From Chenopodium formosanum (lineage: Eukaryota > Streptophyta > Magnoliopsida > Caryophyllales > Amaranthaceae), in contig CM044874.1 of the NCBI GenBank assembly GCA_024500155.1, positions 45,420,384 through 45,484,383 of the forward strand: a stretch of 64,000 nucleotides of DNA, written 5' to 3'. Both the position numbers and the translations under genes were made by a program. How positions within the stretch are numbered: position 1 is the first letter of the stretch; each line of letters starts with the position of its first letter. A model generated the notes under the pieces. That model saw only the letters and a list, made by a program, of their open reading frames with translations. It was not told the origin of the DNA and ran no database searches. Shown piece by piece: positions 34,219-46,561 of this stretch.

Positions 34219-35427
34219 TGAAAGGAATGGTGTCCTTCGAACAAGTGTATTATTCTAATAGCGGGTTCAGAATTATTAGAAAGCTAATATATTCAGCAAG
34301 GTCAAGTGATCGGAATGCCTGGGTGGAGGCCGCTTCCGATCAGTAATATTAATATAATTAATATTACAGCTTAATCTTGACTGAACCCTTCGAGTCACAC
34401 CCAAGCAAATATATGCGAACCAACTCGACGAATTAATTCGGATGAAATTAATCCGTCGCCCGAGTGTTAAATAATTAGACATCGGTAATTCTAGCTTAGA
34501 GCGTCGAAACCGATCGTCGGAAGTCGAGTCTAAATAATAAAAGACGAGACGCGCAAAATAATAATAAATCAACAATATTCCCGAAAATACCCCTAGCATT
34601 GGAGTGCCCCGAGCATCCGAATGCTAAGGGCAAGATGAGCCGGCGCACCGTGCTGCAGCCGCGCCGCGCGCCACGGCAGCAGCCGCACCACGCCACAGCA
34701 GCAGCTGGTGCGGGCTGGGTGCAGGTAAGGTGCGGGCTGGGTGCGGGTTGGTGCGGGCTGGGCTCGGGCCGGGCTCGGGCTTGGCTCGTGGCTTAGCTCG
34801 GGCCATAGGGCCGTGAATAAAGGGAAGGTTGGAATATGGGAGCAAGTGGGTTGCCATGTGGCACAAGGTGAGGGAGAGAGTGGGGAGCAAGTTTGGTCCC
34901 CATCTCCAAGTGGTCTCACCTACTCTCTCATGTATGCTTGACACTTGTTGATTTATTACTAGTTTGCTTAATAATTTTATTTTAGCTTTAAAATAAAATG
35001 AGAAAATCTCAATGTCCCACATTGATGGGAGAGATTTTCATACTCCCATCATTCCCTATAAATACCCAACTTTGGGCATTGGAAATGTTGCTTGAGTGGG
35101 AGTTAAATAGAGCATTCCAAAATATTGGAAAAACTCTTAAACTCATATAACACTCGGGTTTTGGTCAGACCTCGCTAACCCCCAGGTAGTAGACCTTAAA
35201 GTTGTGTTCACCTTTTTTTGGGTGGATACCGTCGGAGGCGCGGCGCTTGACGTGCTCGTAGCTTTCAAGTAAAAGCCCCGGTTTTTGGGAGAAGCTCGCT
35301 TCGAGGGTAAGATTCGTTATCTTTTCTTTGTGTTTATTTATTTATGCTTTATGATTTTAATTATTGCGAGCGGTTCCTTGGGTCGGGGTTTGTTTCCGCG
35401 GTGAGTCGGACTCACCAAACCCTAACA
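34219..35427 (+). repeat. 5' LTR of the plus LARD
   Basis: It begins TGAAAGGAATGG and ends CCCTAACA. TATAAATA lies at 35057-35064. A GC-rich patch (34625-34805) contains GCAGCAGCCGC and GGGCTCGGGC motifs. The frames in the patch are artefacts. Confidence 0.9.
35057..35064 (+). promoter_or_regulatory. TATA box of the LARD LTR
   Basis: CCCTATAAATACCC lies in the LTR and is repeated in the right LTR at 43522-43529. It is the likely core promoter. Confidence 0.6.
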
Positions 35428-35446
35428 GCGGTATCGGAGCCCCGCT
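35428..35446 (+). other. Primer-binding site of the LARD
   Basis: GCGGTATCGGAGCCCC follows the LTR end directly. It is close to TGGTATCAGAGC, the initiator-Met tRNA site common in plant LTR elements, with a few mismatches. Confidence 0.55.
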
Positions 35447-38400
35447 CGTTTATTTTTATAATCATATTTTTGAAGGTTTATTTTGGCTTAATTTTCTGGT
35501 TTAAGTTGCTAATTAGATTAGTAGCTCGGTTTTATTGATTTTAATCCCGTTTTAATGTCGATTTTGGCCCAGAACCCTGATTTTCGCCGAAGACTAGTGA
35601 ATTTTGGTTGGAAAACGTGTTCTGGAAAGGTTTTTATTCCCAGAGGGGGTTGTGTTTTAGCCAAATTCTGACCAGAAATGCCTGTTTCGAGGGGTTTTTC
35701 GTTTTTTACGAAAAATTTTAAGTCTTTTCTAACCTTGAAATTAATGGCATAAATTGTTGATTATATGGTTGATTATTTGCATTATTTTTTGCATTTTTAT
35801 GTCCCCTTAAAGCACACTTACTTGGTAGTATTTGATGCTTAAAGGTTGATTTATTTTCACATAATTGCAAACTAATTGCTTTTTAATGTGAAAGTTTTAA
35901 TTTTGAGGCTTCCTAAGTGTTAAAGATTCAATCTTTATTTGTGATAAGTGATTGAAACTTTAAAAACCACTAAATTCCATGTTATTTTGTGTTAAACTTT
36001 GATGTTTTAATCATTTTGAGTTGATTGGAAACATAAAGTTTCGATTTTTGTGATAGAAATTTGGTTATCTTCATGTTGGAAGATATAATTTTCAAGGATT
36101 CACAAAATTTAGATGTTGGAATTTTCATTTGAACATTAAAGTTCATATTTTTCCAACATCCCTTTACTTTGTCAAATTCTCAAGTTTAATTTAAATTGAT
36201 TAAATTGAAAGTGAGAAATTGCCTCAATTTTATGTTGCACCAAGATAAACCAATTTAATTAAGAATGGTTCTTGAAATTATTTTGGTTATTTGCACTTTG
36301 ATAATTTTATTAAGTTAGACTTGTTTAAAATTTTATTTTGCTCTCTAATTAGTTCAAAAATTAATTTAGAACTAATTATTGTTGTCTCGCGAAAAGGGAT
36401 CAAATCCCGAGGCCGTGGCACGCAAAACGAGGTAATGCATCACCTTGGCGAGCCGGGCTGCACAACAGCCCATATGTGGATGCCAAGGTGGCAGCACCAC
36501 CTTACTTGCGGCCACACGCGCGGCAGCAGCACACGCGCGGCAGCACACGCGGGCTGCACCAGCCACGCGCGGCTGTGCCGTGGCAGCAGCTCGCGGCCGT
36601 GTGCCGTGGGCCGTGTGTTCGTGGTCTTAGCGTGTGTGTATGCTTGGTGCGGTGAGGTGTCTAGCCGTAGTAGGCTTGATGTTGCTTATTTTGCCGTTTT
36701 ATCTATTTTAATTAATTTTGTTTATTTTAATTAAAATTTTGGGAGGTTGGGCCTCAGTTTTGAGAGGCATTGGCAAAATTTCATTTTGACAAGTTTTGGT
36801 GCTACCGACTTAATTAATAAGATTAATTAAGGAAATGCGGAATTTAGTGGGAGCTTTAATTATTAATGACTTAAATTATATAATCGGTTAAACAACTTTG
36901 ACTAGTTTTAATTAGGCGTGTTAATCGGATTAACCACCTAGAATAATTACTAGTGCGCGCGTTGTTTAAATGCATTTAATTTTGTTTTAATTTGTAAATT
37001 GCATGGGCCATTCACAAATAGTGAATGGATGAATGGAATACATATATTCTCTCTCACAGGTTTTATGAAATGGCAACTAGTGGGACCCGACTAGGATAGA
37101 AAATACGGACTACGTGCCGTTATGTATTTTTGTAAATCTAAATACGATCTACGCACCGTTAAATATTTTTGTACTTTATTATTTAGATCATTCCTAGTTG
37201 TAGACACTACTTTTTGCATAGTTTGGTGAAGTCTTAAAGACGGCGTATCTTGGAAGACAAAGCCTTGAATTGCAAATGAAGACCTTTTGAAGATATGAAG
37301 ATCTCAAGGGGTCATGCTAGTTGCCAATATTCATCTATAATTTTGCTTTATATTTTATGCTTATATATATGTGAATTATTCGTTAGATGCATGCTTAGGT
37401 TTTCTTGATGTTGCGATGATTAGTTAAGTTCACTTAAATCAACCAACATAGAAATCCTAGGTCCCTAATAATATTGAGTCAAACTTGCCTTTCCAAAACA
37501 ACACTTACTAACCGAAAGAGAGTGATGGTAGGCTACGCCAAAGCGAGGTGCCATCACTTCTCCAAGGGGCATAAGGCACACCGGGTGTGCACGTTGGTTT
37601 TGGTTTAACTCATCGGCATGAGTGAGGAGTCCTCACATACCGTGGCAAAAGAGATACATCGTCAAAGATGCATTAGATGCGACGATTGTCTAACCAAGAG
37701 TGGCTTAGAGCCATTAGCAAGGCAATGCTTACCCTAGAAGATTGAGTTTTTAAGACAAGCCAAAGCATGCTTAACCACTCTTTGTTTCTTCGGATCTTGG
37801 AATTGCCTTATTTTCGCCAAATAGGGACAATTATGCGTAAATAAGACGTTTAATAAGATTGAAGTTTGCATGAATGCTATTAAATTTCAAACTTATTATG
37901 TTCTTGATAAATGGTTATACTTAGCACTTATATTTATAGTATTCCAAATCAAATAATATTTTTTCCATGATTGGTAAAGGAAATCCTTGAGAATAGTTCT
38001 CAAAGAAAGGAAAAGCATTTCTAAAATACAATTCTCATAAATGACTTTTATAATTAAGTCCGAAAGGACGGTTGGACATCATGTATTCAAAATACTAGGT
38101 AGTTTTGATAAAACATGAGGTATTGAGTTGCAAACTCAAGATTGTCAATGTTTGATAACCAACGTATCTTTTCGCATCACAATTGAGTAGGACTCGTTGA
38201 TGTAGTAATTCGAGTAAAAATTAATGGAAAAGATGGAACTTTGTTTTACGGCGCACTAGGTGCTTGATTATGCCTAACAAAAAATAAGAGTCAAGGTACT
38301 TAAAGAAATGATTCTTAAAGTAAGATTTTGAGATATTGTATGATAAGAAATATAGGAAAGAAGGAACGAAGAAAAGGTATTAGATTTCATTTCAACTCAT

Positions 38401-41400
38401 GAGTTCATGTTATTGTATTTTACTTAGCAATTTGTTATCTTCACAAGTATAGTATACTGCTTGAGTGTTCCACTATGAGAGTGACCTCAAACTATTGAAG
38501 TTAAGCTAATTTATCGACTTACAAGCTTAGAATGAAGCAAGAAGAGCTACATCAGTTGTATGATCGTATGTTTTGTTTAAAGACCTTTTAAGCCAAAGGC
38601 TGGAACAAGTAATGGTTATTATGTTCCATAATCAGCAACTGATCCGTTTAAAGACGAAAGACTCACATTCAAAGTAATGAGCAATAGTTGCGAGATTTAT
38701 TTGAATGGGATGGTTATCCAAGCGTTGAGTTAAGAATGCTTGATTATAAACAAACATTTCTCTAACATGATAAACTCACTAAGTTCAAGTCATGGGCTTG
38801 ATTTGCGTTCCAAACATCTTTAGCAATGTCACATCGACAAGAACGTACTCAAGGCTCTATTAAATAGGCTCTTGATAGTTGCTTGAATTGGAATCGTTCT
38901 AAGACAAGAAAGTCTTACTTGTTGAAACCGACAAAGCAGAGAGCTATTGTTCTTGGTATAGACAGTTGAATCCGAAGGCTAAAGAGGATTCAATTACTTC
39001 AACGTTTCACAAAGAATTTGAAAGGATATGATTATATTCATCAAATGTGAACAAACTTGACTTGAGTAGCTCAAGAGTTCAGTGAAGTACAGAATCGACT
39101 TGGCAAGATATCAAAATGTCTAGATTAGATCGAGCGATGTTTGCTTGAGCCAAGCGTGACTATCTCAAAGTTATGAATGGAAATTTTCATAAATAACTCC
39201 ACAAAGAACTTGGTGTGTCTTCACGGAGACCTCGGTGTCATTTGAAAATGACTCGAACAATGATGGTTCACAACCCTTCCTATAAAGTTCTTAAAGATTT
39301 GCACAAATGACTAATGTTACACTAAACAATGTGTCGAAGCTAAGAAAGGACGCCATATTCAGTTATGGATAGAAATAACTTCTAAAAGTCTTTTTAAGTA
39401 TATGTCTAAGGCTCTTAGTCTCAGTGGGAGTTCACTAGCTCAGTGGGAGCAAAGTGGCTCAGTGGGAGCTAGGTGACTCAGTGGGAGCTGAATGGCTCAA
39501 TAAAGACTAAGATAGCTCAAGTAGGAGCTAACTGTTTGTTTCACAACGAACTTTTACCCAAAGACAATATACATGTCTCTTTGTAAGCGTTCAAGTGAGA
39601 CTACGGGTATTACCTCCACATCCCAATTGAGAACAAAAAAAAAATAAAAAAAAATTGTTTGTTGCTCTAAGTAGTGTCTTTCTGGAAAGTAACACGTTTC
39701 CAAAACGACAAGTGGGAGGAAAATGAACTCGATGACCATCGATCTTAGCAACAAACTAGAACTGAGAATCTCGGAAGACCTTAAAGGACTTCGTGATAAT
39801 GCTTGATTAAGAATACTCAAAAGGACTTTACAAGTGCCTTAAAAGAGAATTCATTACTCACAAAACATTAAAGATGTAGGAGTAAGATCAACATAATAAA
39901 AGGGCTTTGAAAGCGCCTTAAAACTCAGTGTTTGATGCAATTGTCCCGTATAGGTATAGAATTCACCAAAGGCTTGGATTGAATCCTATAAATTTTCTAT
40001 TAAGTTAGAAACAAACCTAAGACTTACAAGCATAATATTTACTATTATATAGTAAAGGAATAATGTCTTGTAAGATAGCTACGACAAATCCAAATTCCGA
40101 ATAATGGTTAAAGACCATGAAAATCCAAAATAGATTCCATGTTTGAAAATCATGTTTGAAACTTGATTAATTTGCATGAAAGGTGAAAGACCCATCGATT
40201 GCATATAAGCTTTCAAGGAGAAAACTAACAAATGTGGAAATGTATATGCATACATAGCTAGATTGGTTGTAAAGGATATAATTAATATCAAAGAGTTAAC
40301 TTTAAAATCCCATTCACCAATCGGAATGCTCAAGTCCTTTCGTGATTGATCTAGCAAAATTGCACATATGAAATATGGCAAAATAGATACAAAAACCGCC
40401 TACCCAAAATAGGATTTTGGAAGTGACTATGGAATAGTCGAAGGGTTTTGAAAATCTAAATAATGCTAGATTTGAAAGCAAGCACATGGAATCCGTCATG
40501 GGATTAAAGGAAGCATTGCATTACGGAATTAGAACGTGTTTTCTCATAAAGTTAATAAGAGGATTGACTTATGGAGAAACATAAAAAATTCTGATGAACA
40601 AGAAGTTTAGTGGGAGCAAAAGTAATGGTCCAACAAGAAGTTTACGAACTCTATTGTGAAACAACCATCAAATGCTAAATGTTTAGATTTGAAAGTATTT
40701 TCGACAATGGACCGAGCTAAAGACGATACTTAGTACATGTTGGGAGTTAAGTTCTATGGTATAGACTTAATTTAATGTTTAAATGAGTAAAAGAAATTAC
40801 CATGTTAAACATGAAAGACTTTGAAAGGCTTTCGACCCATATGTATGAAGCTAAGTAAATGTTTGAACTAAGTATAAGCTAGGCTAAGTACTAAATCAAA
40901 CAAGAAAGACTCTAGTAAGAGACTTTCAATCATATCATACAGCGAACAATTTGGCAAGACTCAGTGTAACTGTATGAGCTAAATGTCACATGGATGGAAT
41001 AAAATTGAGAATCATTCTAGAATTAAATCCATCATGTAAGGCTATGATATGGAATCGTCAGATGACTTACATGCTTAGAGCATGTGAAGTACGTATATAA
41101 TACCAATCAACATTAATCTAAGTATTAGATCATTAGATTATAGTCAAGAACATCCAAAGAACTTAGATAAGTAGTTGGATGAGTTATTGACGCATGGAAA
41201 CAAATATAATTTGAGTTTTGATGTTGCAAGCACAAACCTTAACAAGGATTAGATCCTTAGCAAGGAAGCCATTTATAAGCACGAGGCAAGAAGTGTCGTG
41301 GCTTGAGAATGGTAACATGGATGTCCATCCATGTATAATGTGCGGGAATTTAAGGAAAATTTCCATGATCACAAGTAATTAGGGTATGCCAAATCGTTGT

Positions 41401-42618
41401 GAGTCGCTTGGAGTAAAACCCAAGCAAGACATCATCGGGGAGTCTACTAAAATATATGTTGAGAATATTGTTGCCTTAAAGGCAATAATAAGAGAGATGT
41501 TAAATGGAAAGGTTCGTTGTTGAACATTAATGATTGTAGGTTGTCAAGTAGAAGGTCTCAAATCATGAAAATGAGTGGGAGCCATTGCTTGGACAATAAA
41601 TCCTGAATCACATGTAATCCATTAACACTCTCAAAATTTTATCATCTTATCATGGAAATGGTGGATAATGAAGATGCTAAGGTTTGCAAAGTATTATAAC
41701 TAAACCTATGCAATAAGTGAACGACAACATTCATAATTGCATGGAAGAAATCAAGCATATCAAGTATGGGTGTGATTTCTATGAATGTTTTATGAAGAGT
41801 ATTACTCTTTAAACATTAGGGAAAAACCATTTATCATAAGATGAAACATTGTGAAGTTTCATAGTGGAATAAAATATTTCTAAATATTCCACAAAACTAT
41901 TTAATTGTGGTTTAGAATTAAATAATGAGTCCATTCGATTTTAATAAATATTCAAAATAGGGTATCAAGTCAATGGCTTGGATAAAGAAACACCTATTAA
42001 GTGAACATTGAATATTTTAATCGAAAATTATCCCTAATCAAGGTCATATTTTGTGGACGATTGATGACCATCAGAGATTAGTGTGTAGAATGATTTGTAG
42101 CACTGTTTCTTGTGCTATGAGGATATAAATCATTTGCACAGGTATTGGTTTAGAACCATACTGGATCGACCTATGAGGATACTTTAAGAGATTTAAAATC
42201 GTCATAAGTATTTTCTCATTATTACTATCGGAACTCTTTTCCTTTGACCATGAGTAGTGGGAGATCTCTTGTTTTAGCACTGGTCCACTTCGGTATCCGC
42301 CAAACGTTCGCCGTAACTGGGGATTATAAAGAAAAATATTGGGCGGGTGAGTCCTCTTAGTAAGAGAAGCTTCATTACAAGACTGGAAATGTCCCCCTAC
42401 TAACAATAGGGAACATGTCTTGTTGTTAACAAGGCCTCTCGAAGAGAGAGACTGTGAAAAATGCATGGCCGTGCTCAGATGGATTTTAGAAATCATCTGC
42501 TTATTGACAGTCAAACTCGAATTTCGAGAAACACTTCTGGACATAACAGAGATGACTAGTAATCTTACTCTGTAGTTCATGAAGAGACATAGGATAAGGG
42601 CTATACACTAAATGCACA
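35447..42618 (+). other. Non-coding internal region of the plus LARD
   Basis: AT-rich DNA without recognisable coding motifs on either strand. It includes a GC-rich patch of CACGCGCGGCAGCAG motifs (36410-36620) and the 19-bp array at 39420-39530. The longest frame is on the antisense strand (42071-42580, 169 codons), and its counterpart in the minus copy is broken. I see no host gene. Confidence 0.6.
39420..39530 (+). repeat. 19-bp array of CTCAGTGGGAG
   Basis: CTCAGTGGGAG starts at 39420, 39439, 39458 and 39477, exactly 19 bp apart, with decayed units at about 39496 and 39516. The GTGGGAG core equals the core of the element's own polypurine tract at 42632-42644. The minus copy has the same array in degenerate form at about 7253-7380. 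Confidence 0.85.
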
Positions 42619-42631
42619 CTTGTCCGGAAGG

Positions 42632-42644
42632 ACAAGTGGGAGAT
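42632..42644 (+). other. Polypurine tract of the plus LARD
   Basis: ACAAGTGGGAGAT lies directly before the right LTR. It is the plus-strand primer site, with wording common among plant Copia elements. Confidence 0.75.
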
Positions 42645-43892
42645 TAAAAGGAATGGTGTCCTTCGAAAAAGTGTATTATTCTGATAGCGGGTTAAGAGTT
42701 ATTAGAAAGCTAATATATTCAGCAAGGTCAAGTGATCGGAATGCCTGGGTGGAGGCCGCTTCCGATCAGTAATATTAATATAATTAATATTACAGGTTAA
42801 TCTTAACTGAACCCTTCGGGTCACACCCAAGCAAATATATGCGAACCAACTCGACGAATTAATTCGGAAGAAATTAATTCGTCGCCCGAGTGTTAAATAA
42901 TTAGACATCGGTAATTCGAGCTTAGAGCGTCGAAACCGATCGTCGGAAGTCGAGTCTAAATAATAAAAGACGAGACGCGCAAAATAATAATAAATCAACA
43001 ATATTCCCAAAAATACCCCTAGCATCAGAGTGCCCCGAGCATCCGAATGCTAAGGGCAAGACGAGCCGGCGCACCGTGCTGTAGCCACGGCCAGCCGCGG
43101 CGAGGCACAGCGTCAGCCGCGCCGCGCCACGGCAGCAGCCGCGGCCGCACCACGCCAGCAGCCGCGGCCGCACCACGCCACAGCAGCAGCTGGTGCGGGC
43201 TGGGTGCGGGCCTGGTGCGGGCTGGGCTCGGGCCGGGCTTGGGCTTGGCTCGTGGCTTGGCTCGGGCCATAGGACCGTGAATAAGGGGAAGGTTGGAATA
43301 TGGGAGCAAGTGGGTTGCCATGTGGCACAAGGTGAGGGAGAGAGTGGGGAGCAAGTTTGGTCCCCATCTCCAAGTGGTCCTCACCTACTCTCTCATGTAT
43401 GCTTGACACTTGTTGATTTATTACTAGTTTGCTTAATAATTTTATTTTAGCTTTAAAATAAAATGAGAAAATCTCATTGTCCCACATTGATGGGAGAGAT
43501 TTTCATACTCCCATCATTCCCTATAAATACCCAACTTTGGGCATTGGAAATGGTGCTTGAGTGGGAGTTAAATAGAGCATTCCATAATATTGGAAAAACT
43601 CTTAAACTCATATAACACTCGGGTTTTGGTCGGACCTCGCTAACCCCCAGGTAGTAGACCTTAAAGTTGTGTTCGCCTTTTTTTGGGTGGATACCGTCGG
43701 AGGCGCGGCGCTTGACGTGCTCGTAGCTTTCAAGTAAGAGCCCCGGTTTTTGGGCGAAGCTCGCTTCGAGGGTAAGATTTGTTATCTTTTCTTTGTGTTT
43801 ATTTATTTATGCTTTATGATTTTAATTATTGCGAGTGGTTCCTTGGGTCGGGGTTTGTTTCCGCGGTGAGTCGGACTCACCAAACCCTAACA
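42645..43892 (+). repeat. 3' LTR of the plus LARD
   Basis: It begins TAAAAGGAATGG, where the terminal TG has become TA, and ends CCCTAACA. It is about 39 bp longer than the left LTR, mostly from extra GCAGCCGCGGCCGCAC-type units at about 43085-43190. Confidence 0.9.
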
Positions 43893-45290
43893 AAGGTATA
43901 AGCCCTTCTTTATGCATGCACAAAATTGATCTCAAGGGAGATGCCAAACCCGTTAGGCAAAGGCAAAGGAAGCTTAACCCTTCCATGCAAGAAGTTTTGC
44001 GGAAGGAAGTGGCTAAGCTGCTTGATGCGGGAATTATATACCCAATTGCTTATAGTGATTGGGTATCTCCCGTACAAGTTGTGCCTAAGAAAGGAGGCAT
44101 GACGGTAGTGAAAAATGATCATGATCAACTAGTGCCTACTAGGCTTGTCACCGGTTGGCGCATGTGTATTGACTATCGCCAACTTAACAGAAGTACATGC
44201 AAAGATCATTTTCCACTACCGTTCATTGATCAAATGTTAGAAAGGATTACAAATCATTCCTACGCTACTTATGCGTATCGTAGGATGCCTTTTGGGCTTT
44301 GTAATGCTCCCGCAACATTCCAACGTTGCATGATGTCCATTTTAAGTGATATGATTGAGGATGAGATAGAGGTCTTCATAGACGACTTCTCCGTCGGAGA
44401 AGCCACCTATGAAGATTGTCTATCTAATTTATCTCGTTGCTTAGAAAGATGTGAGAGGGCTAACCTCGTGTTGAATTGGGAAAAGTGCCATTTTATGGTA
44501 GAAAGTGGGATTGGTCTTGAGGTAGATAGAACAAAGGTAGAGGTCATTGAGAAACTCCCTCCCCCCACCAACGTGAGGGAAGTGAGATCCTTTCTTTACC
44601 ATGCCAGGTTCTATCGGTGTTTTATAAAAGAATTTTCATTTATTGCTAAGCTTCTCACATCCCTATTGCAACAAGATAAAGAGTTTGTATTTGATGATGC
44701 TTGTCAAGAGTCATTTTGTAGGTTCAAAGAAGCCCTTTGAACCACCCCAATTGTCCAAGGTCCGGATTGGTCTCTTCCATTTGAGCTCATGTGCGATGCA
44801 AGCAACGAGGCTATTAATTCGGTTCTTGGGCAACGAAAGGATGGGAAACTTCATGTCAAACATTTTTCGTCAAAAACTCTCAATGATGCCCAACAAAACT
44901 ACAGAACCACCGAGAAGGAGTTCCTAGCGGTTATTCACTCATTTGAGAAGTTTAGAACTTACCTCATTGGTTCTAGGACAATTGTGTATACCGACCACTC
45001 GACTCTCTAATATTTGATAGGAATGAAGAAAGCTAAACCGAGGTTGTTGAGATGGGTTTTAGTTCTCCAAGACTTCGTCTATGAGATGAGAGACAAGAAG
45101 GGAGCCGAGAATGTGGTGGCGGATCACCTTCCAAGGTTGGGCGGTGTAAGGTTCAAGGATGATGGTTTGCCAATAGAGGATGCTCAAAGGGATGATGTGC
45201 TATATGTTCTTGAGTTGAAGTCAACGCCATGGTATTCGGATATTGTGAATTATTTGGCTTGTGGTGCCATACCTCCGAATTTCACTTCAT
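43893..45290 (+). pseudogene. Athila-like reverse transcriptase-RNase H, domain 2 (broken)
   Basis: The frame resumes after the LARD at the duplicated AAGGT. It shows DAGIIYPIAYSDWVSPVQVV, MPFGLCNAPATFQRCMM and FIDDFSVG. Between LERITNHS and YATYAYRRM a segment that includes RT motif A and its catalytic Asp is absent. RNase H follows (ELMCDASNEAINSVLGQ). Stops lie at 44738 and 45008. The apparent start at 43829 lies in the LARD LTR and is not a real gene start. Confidence 0.82.
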
Positions 45291-45292
45291 AA

Positions 45293-46528
45293 CAACGTTG
45301 AAAGCTCAAGCATGAGGCAAAGAGATATATTTGGGATGATCCGATTTTGTTGAAGAGAGGGGTCGATGGTTTAATTAGGAGATGCGTCCCCAACGACGAG
45401 GTTCAAAGTGTTCTTCATATGTGCAACTCTTCTCATTGTGGTGGGCATATGAGTGCTCAAAAGACCGCCTCAAAGGTCCTTCAATCTATGCTTTTTTGGC
45501 CTTCTCTATTCAAGGATGCTTGGATATTTGTCAAGACTTGTGATAGATGTCAACGGATGGGGAATATTTCTAGAAGGGATGAAATGCCGCAAAACCCCAT
45601 CCTTGAGCTTAAAGTTTTTTATGTGTGGGCTATAGACTTCATGGGCCTTTTAATTTCTTCACATGGGAACAAGTATATTTTGGTTGTCGTTGACTACGTA
45701 TCCAAGTGGGCAGAGGCCGTAGCTTCTCCAACGAATGAATCTAAGGTGGTGCTCAATCTTTTCAAGAAAGTGATCTTCCCGAGATTTGGTGTTCCAAGAG
45801 CAATAATTAGTTACGGGGGATCGCATTTCAAGCACCACACCTTCGTTCGACTACTTGATAAGTATGGGGTGTCTCAAAAGCGAGGGCTTGCTTACCACCC
45901 TCAAACGAGTGGCCTAGCGGAGGTCACCAATAGAGAGCTTAAGGTGATTTTGGAGAAGATGGTTGCTAGGACGAGGAAGGATTGGTCCACCAAACTCATT
46001 GATTCTCTATGGGCTTATAGGACCGCCTTTAAGACTTCGATAGGGACCACCCCTACAAGCTCGTCTATGGAAAGAATTGTCATTTGCCCGTGGAGATGGA
46101 GCATCGTGCTCATTGGGCAATCAAGCAAGTCAACTTGGATCTCCATAGTGCGGGAGAGAGAAGGCTTTTAGAGTTGCACGAGTTAGAGGAGTTGAGGATG
46201 AATGCCTACAAGAGTGCAAGTATGTACAAAGCGAGAGCCAAAGCTTGGCACGATGCCCAAATCATCAAGAAAGATGTTGTTAAGTGGCAAAAGGTGCTCC
46301 TCTTCAACTCGCGATTGAAACTCTTTCCGGGCAAACTCCGATAAAGGTGGAGTGGGCCGTACATTTTCACGGAAGTGTTCCCATATGGAGCCTATGAAAT
46401 CTCCCAAGACGGCCACTCTCCTTTCAAAGTCAACGGTCACCGTCTCAAGCCCTATTATGAAGGATTCCCAAGTGATGAACCAATTTTCGTGACTCTACTT
46501 GATGTGCATCGTCAATTTGACTCTCCTT
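45293..46528 (+). pseudogene. Athila-like integrase, domain 2
   Basis: The frame 45347-46171 covers the zinc domain (MCNSSHCGGHMSAQKT) and the core with VWAIDFMGLL and SGLAEVTNREL. The second catalytic position is Tyr (TAC, 45812-45814), as in domain 1. A one-base loss in a C run near 46050 shifts the frame to 46084-46344; after a stop the GPY-type segment (RWSGPYIFTEVFPYGAYE) is still readable. The TAA at 45290-45292 before the domain is shared with domain 1. Confidence 0.85.
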
Positions 46529-46541
46529 GATCAACTCAAGG

Positions 46542-46561
46542 AACGTCGAGCTAACGACGTT
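46542..46561. other. Conserved hairpin after integrase, domain 2
   Basis: Identical to 27655-27674: a perfect 7-bp stem AACGTCG/CGACGTT with a 6-base loop. Confidence 0.6.

Larger units (their letters stand above)
34219..43892 (+). mobile_element. LARD-like non-coding LTR element, plus strand
   Basis: LTRs at 34219-35427 and 42645-43892 enclose about 7.2 kb of internal DNA. The element is flanked by the 5-bp duplication AAGGT (34214-34218 and 43893-43897), and removing it joins the Athila RT sequence as in domain 1 near 24926. A PBS-like site follows the left LTR, and a Copia-type polypurine tract precedes the right LTR. No gag, protease, RT or integrase motif is seen. It must have been copied by enzymes of another element. 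The two LTRs are very similar apart from a GC-rich insertion, so it is a fairly young insertion. Confidence 0.88.

Noticed and set aside
39420..39530. CRISPR-like array
   Set aside because: The regular 19-bp repeats have short non-unique spacers and lie in a plant retroelement; it is a minisatellite.
43829..43892. Start of the long plus frame 43829-44740 as a gene start
   Set aside because: The first codons lie in the LARD LTR; the Athila RT sequence begins at 43893.
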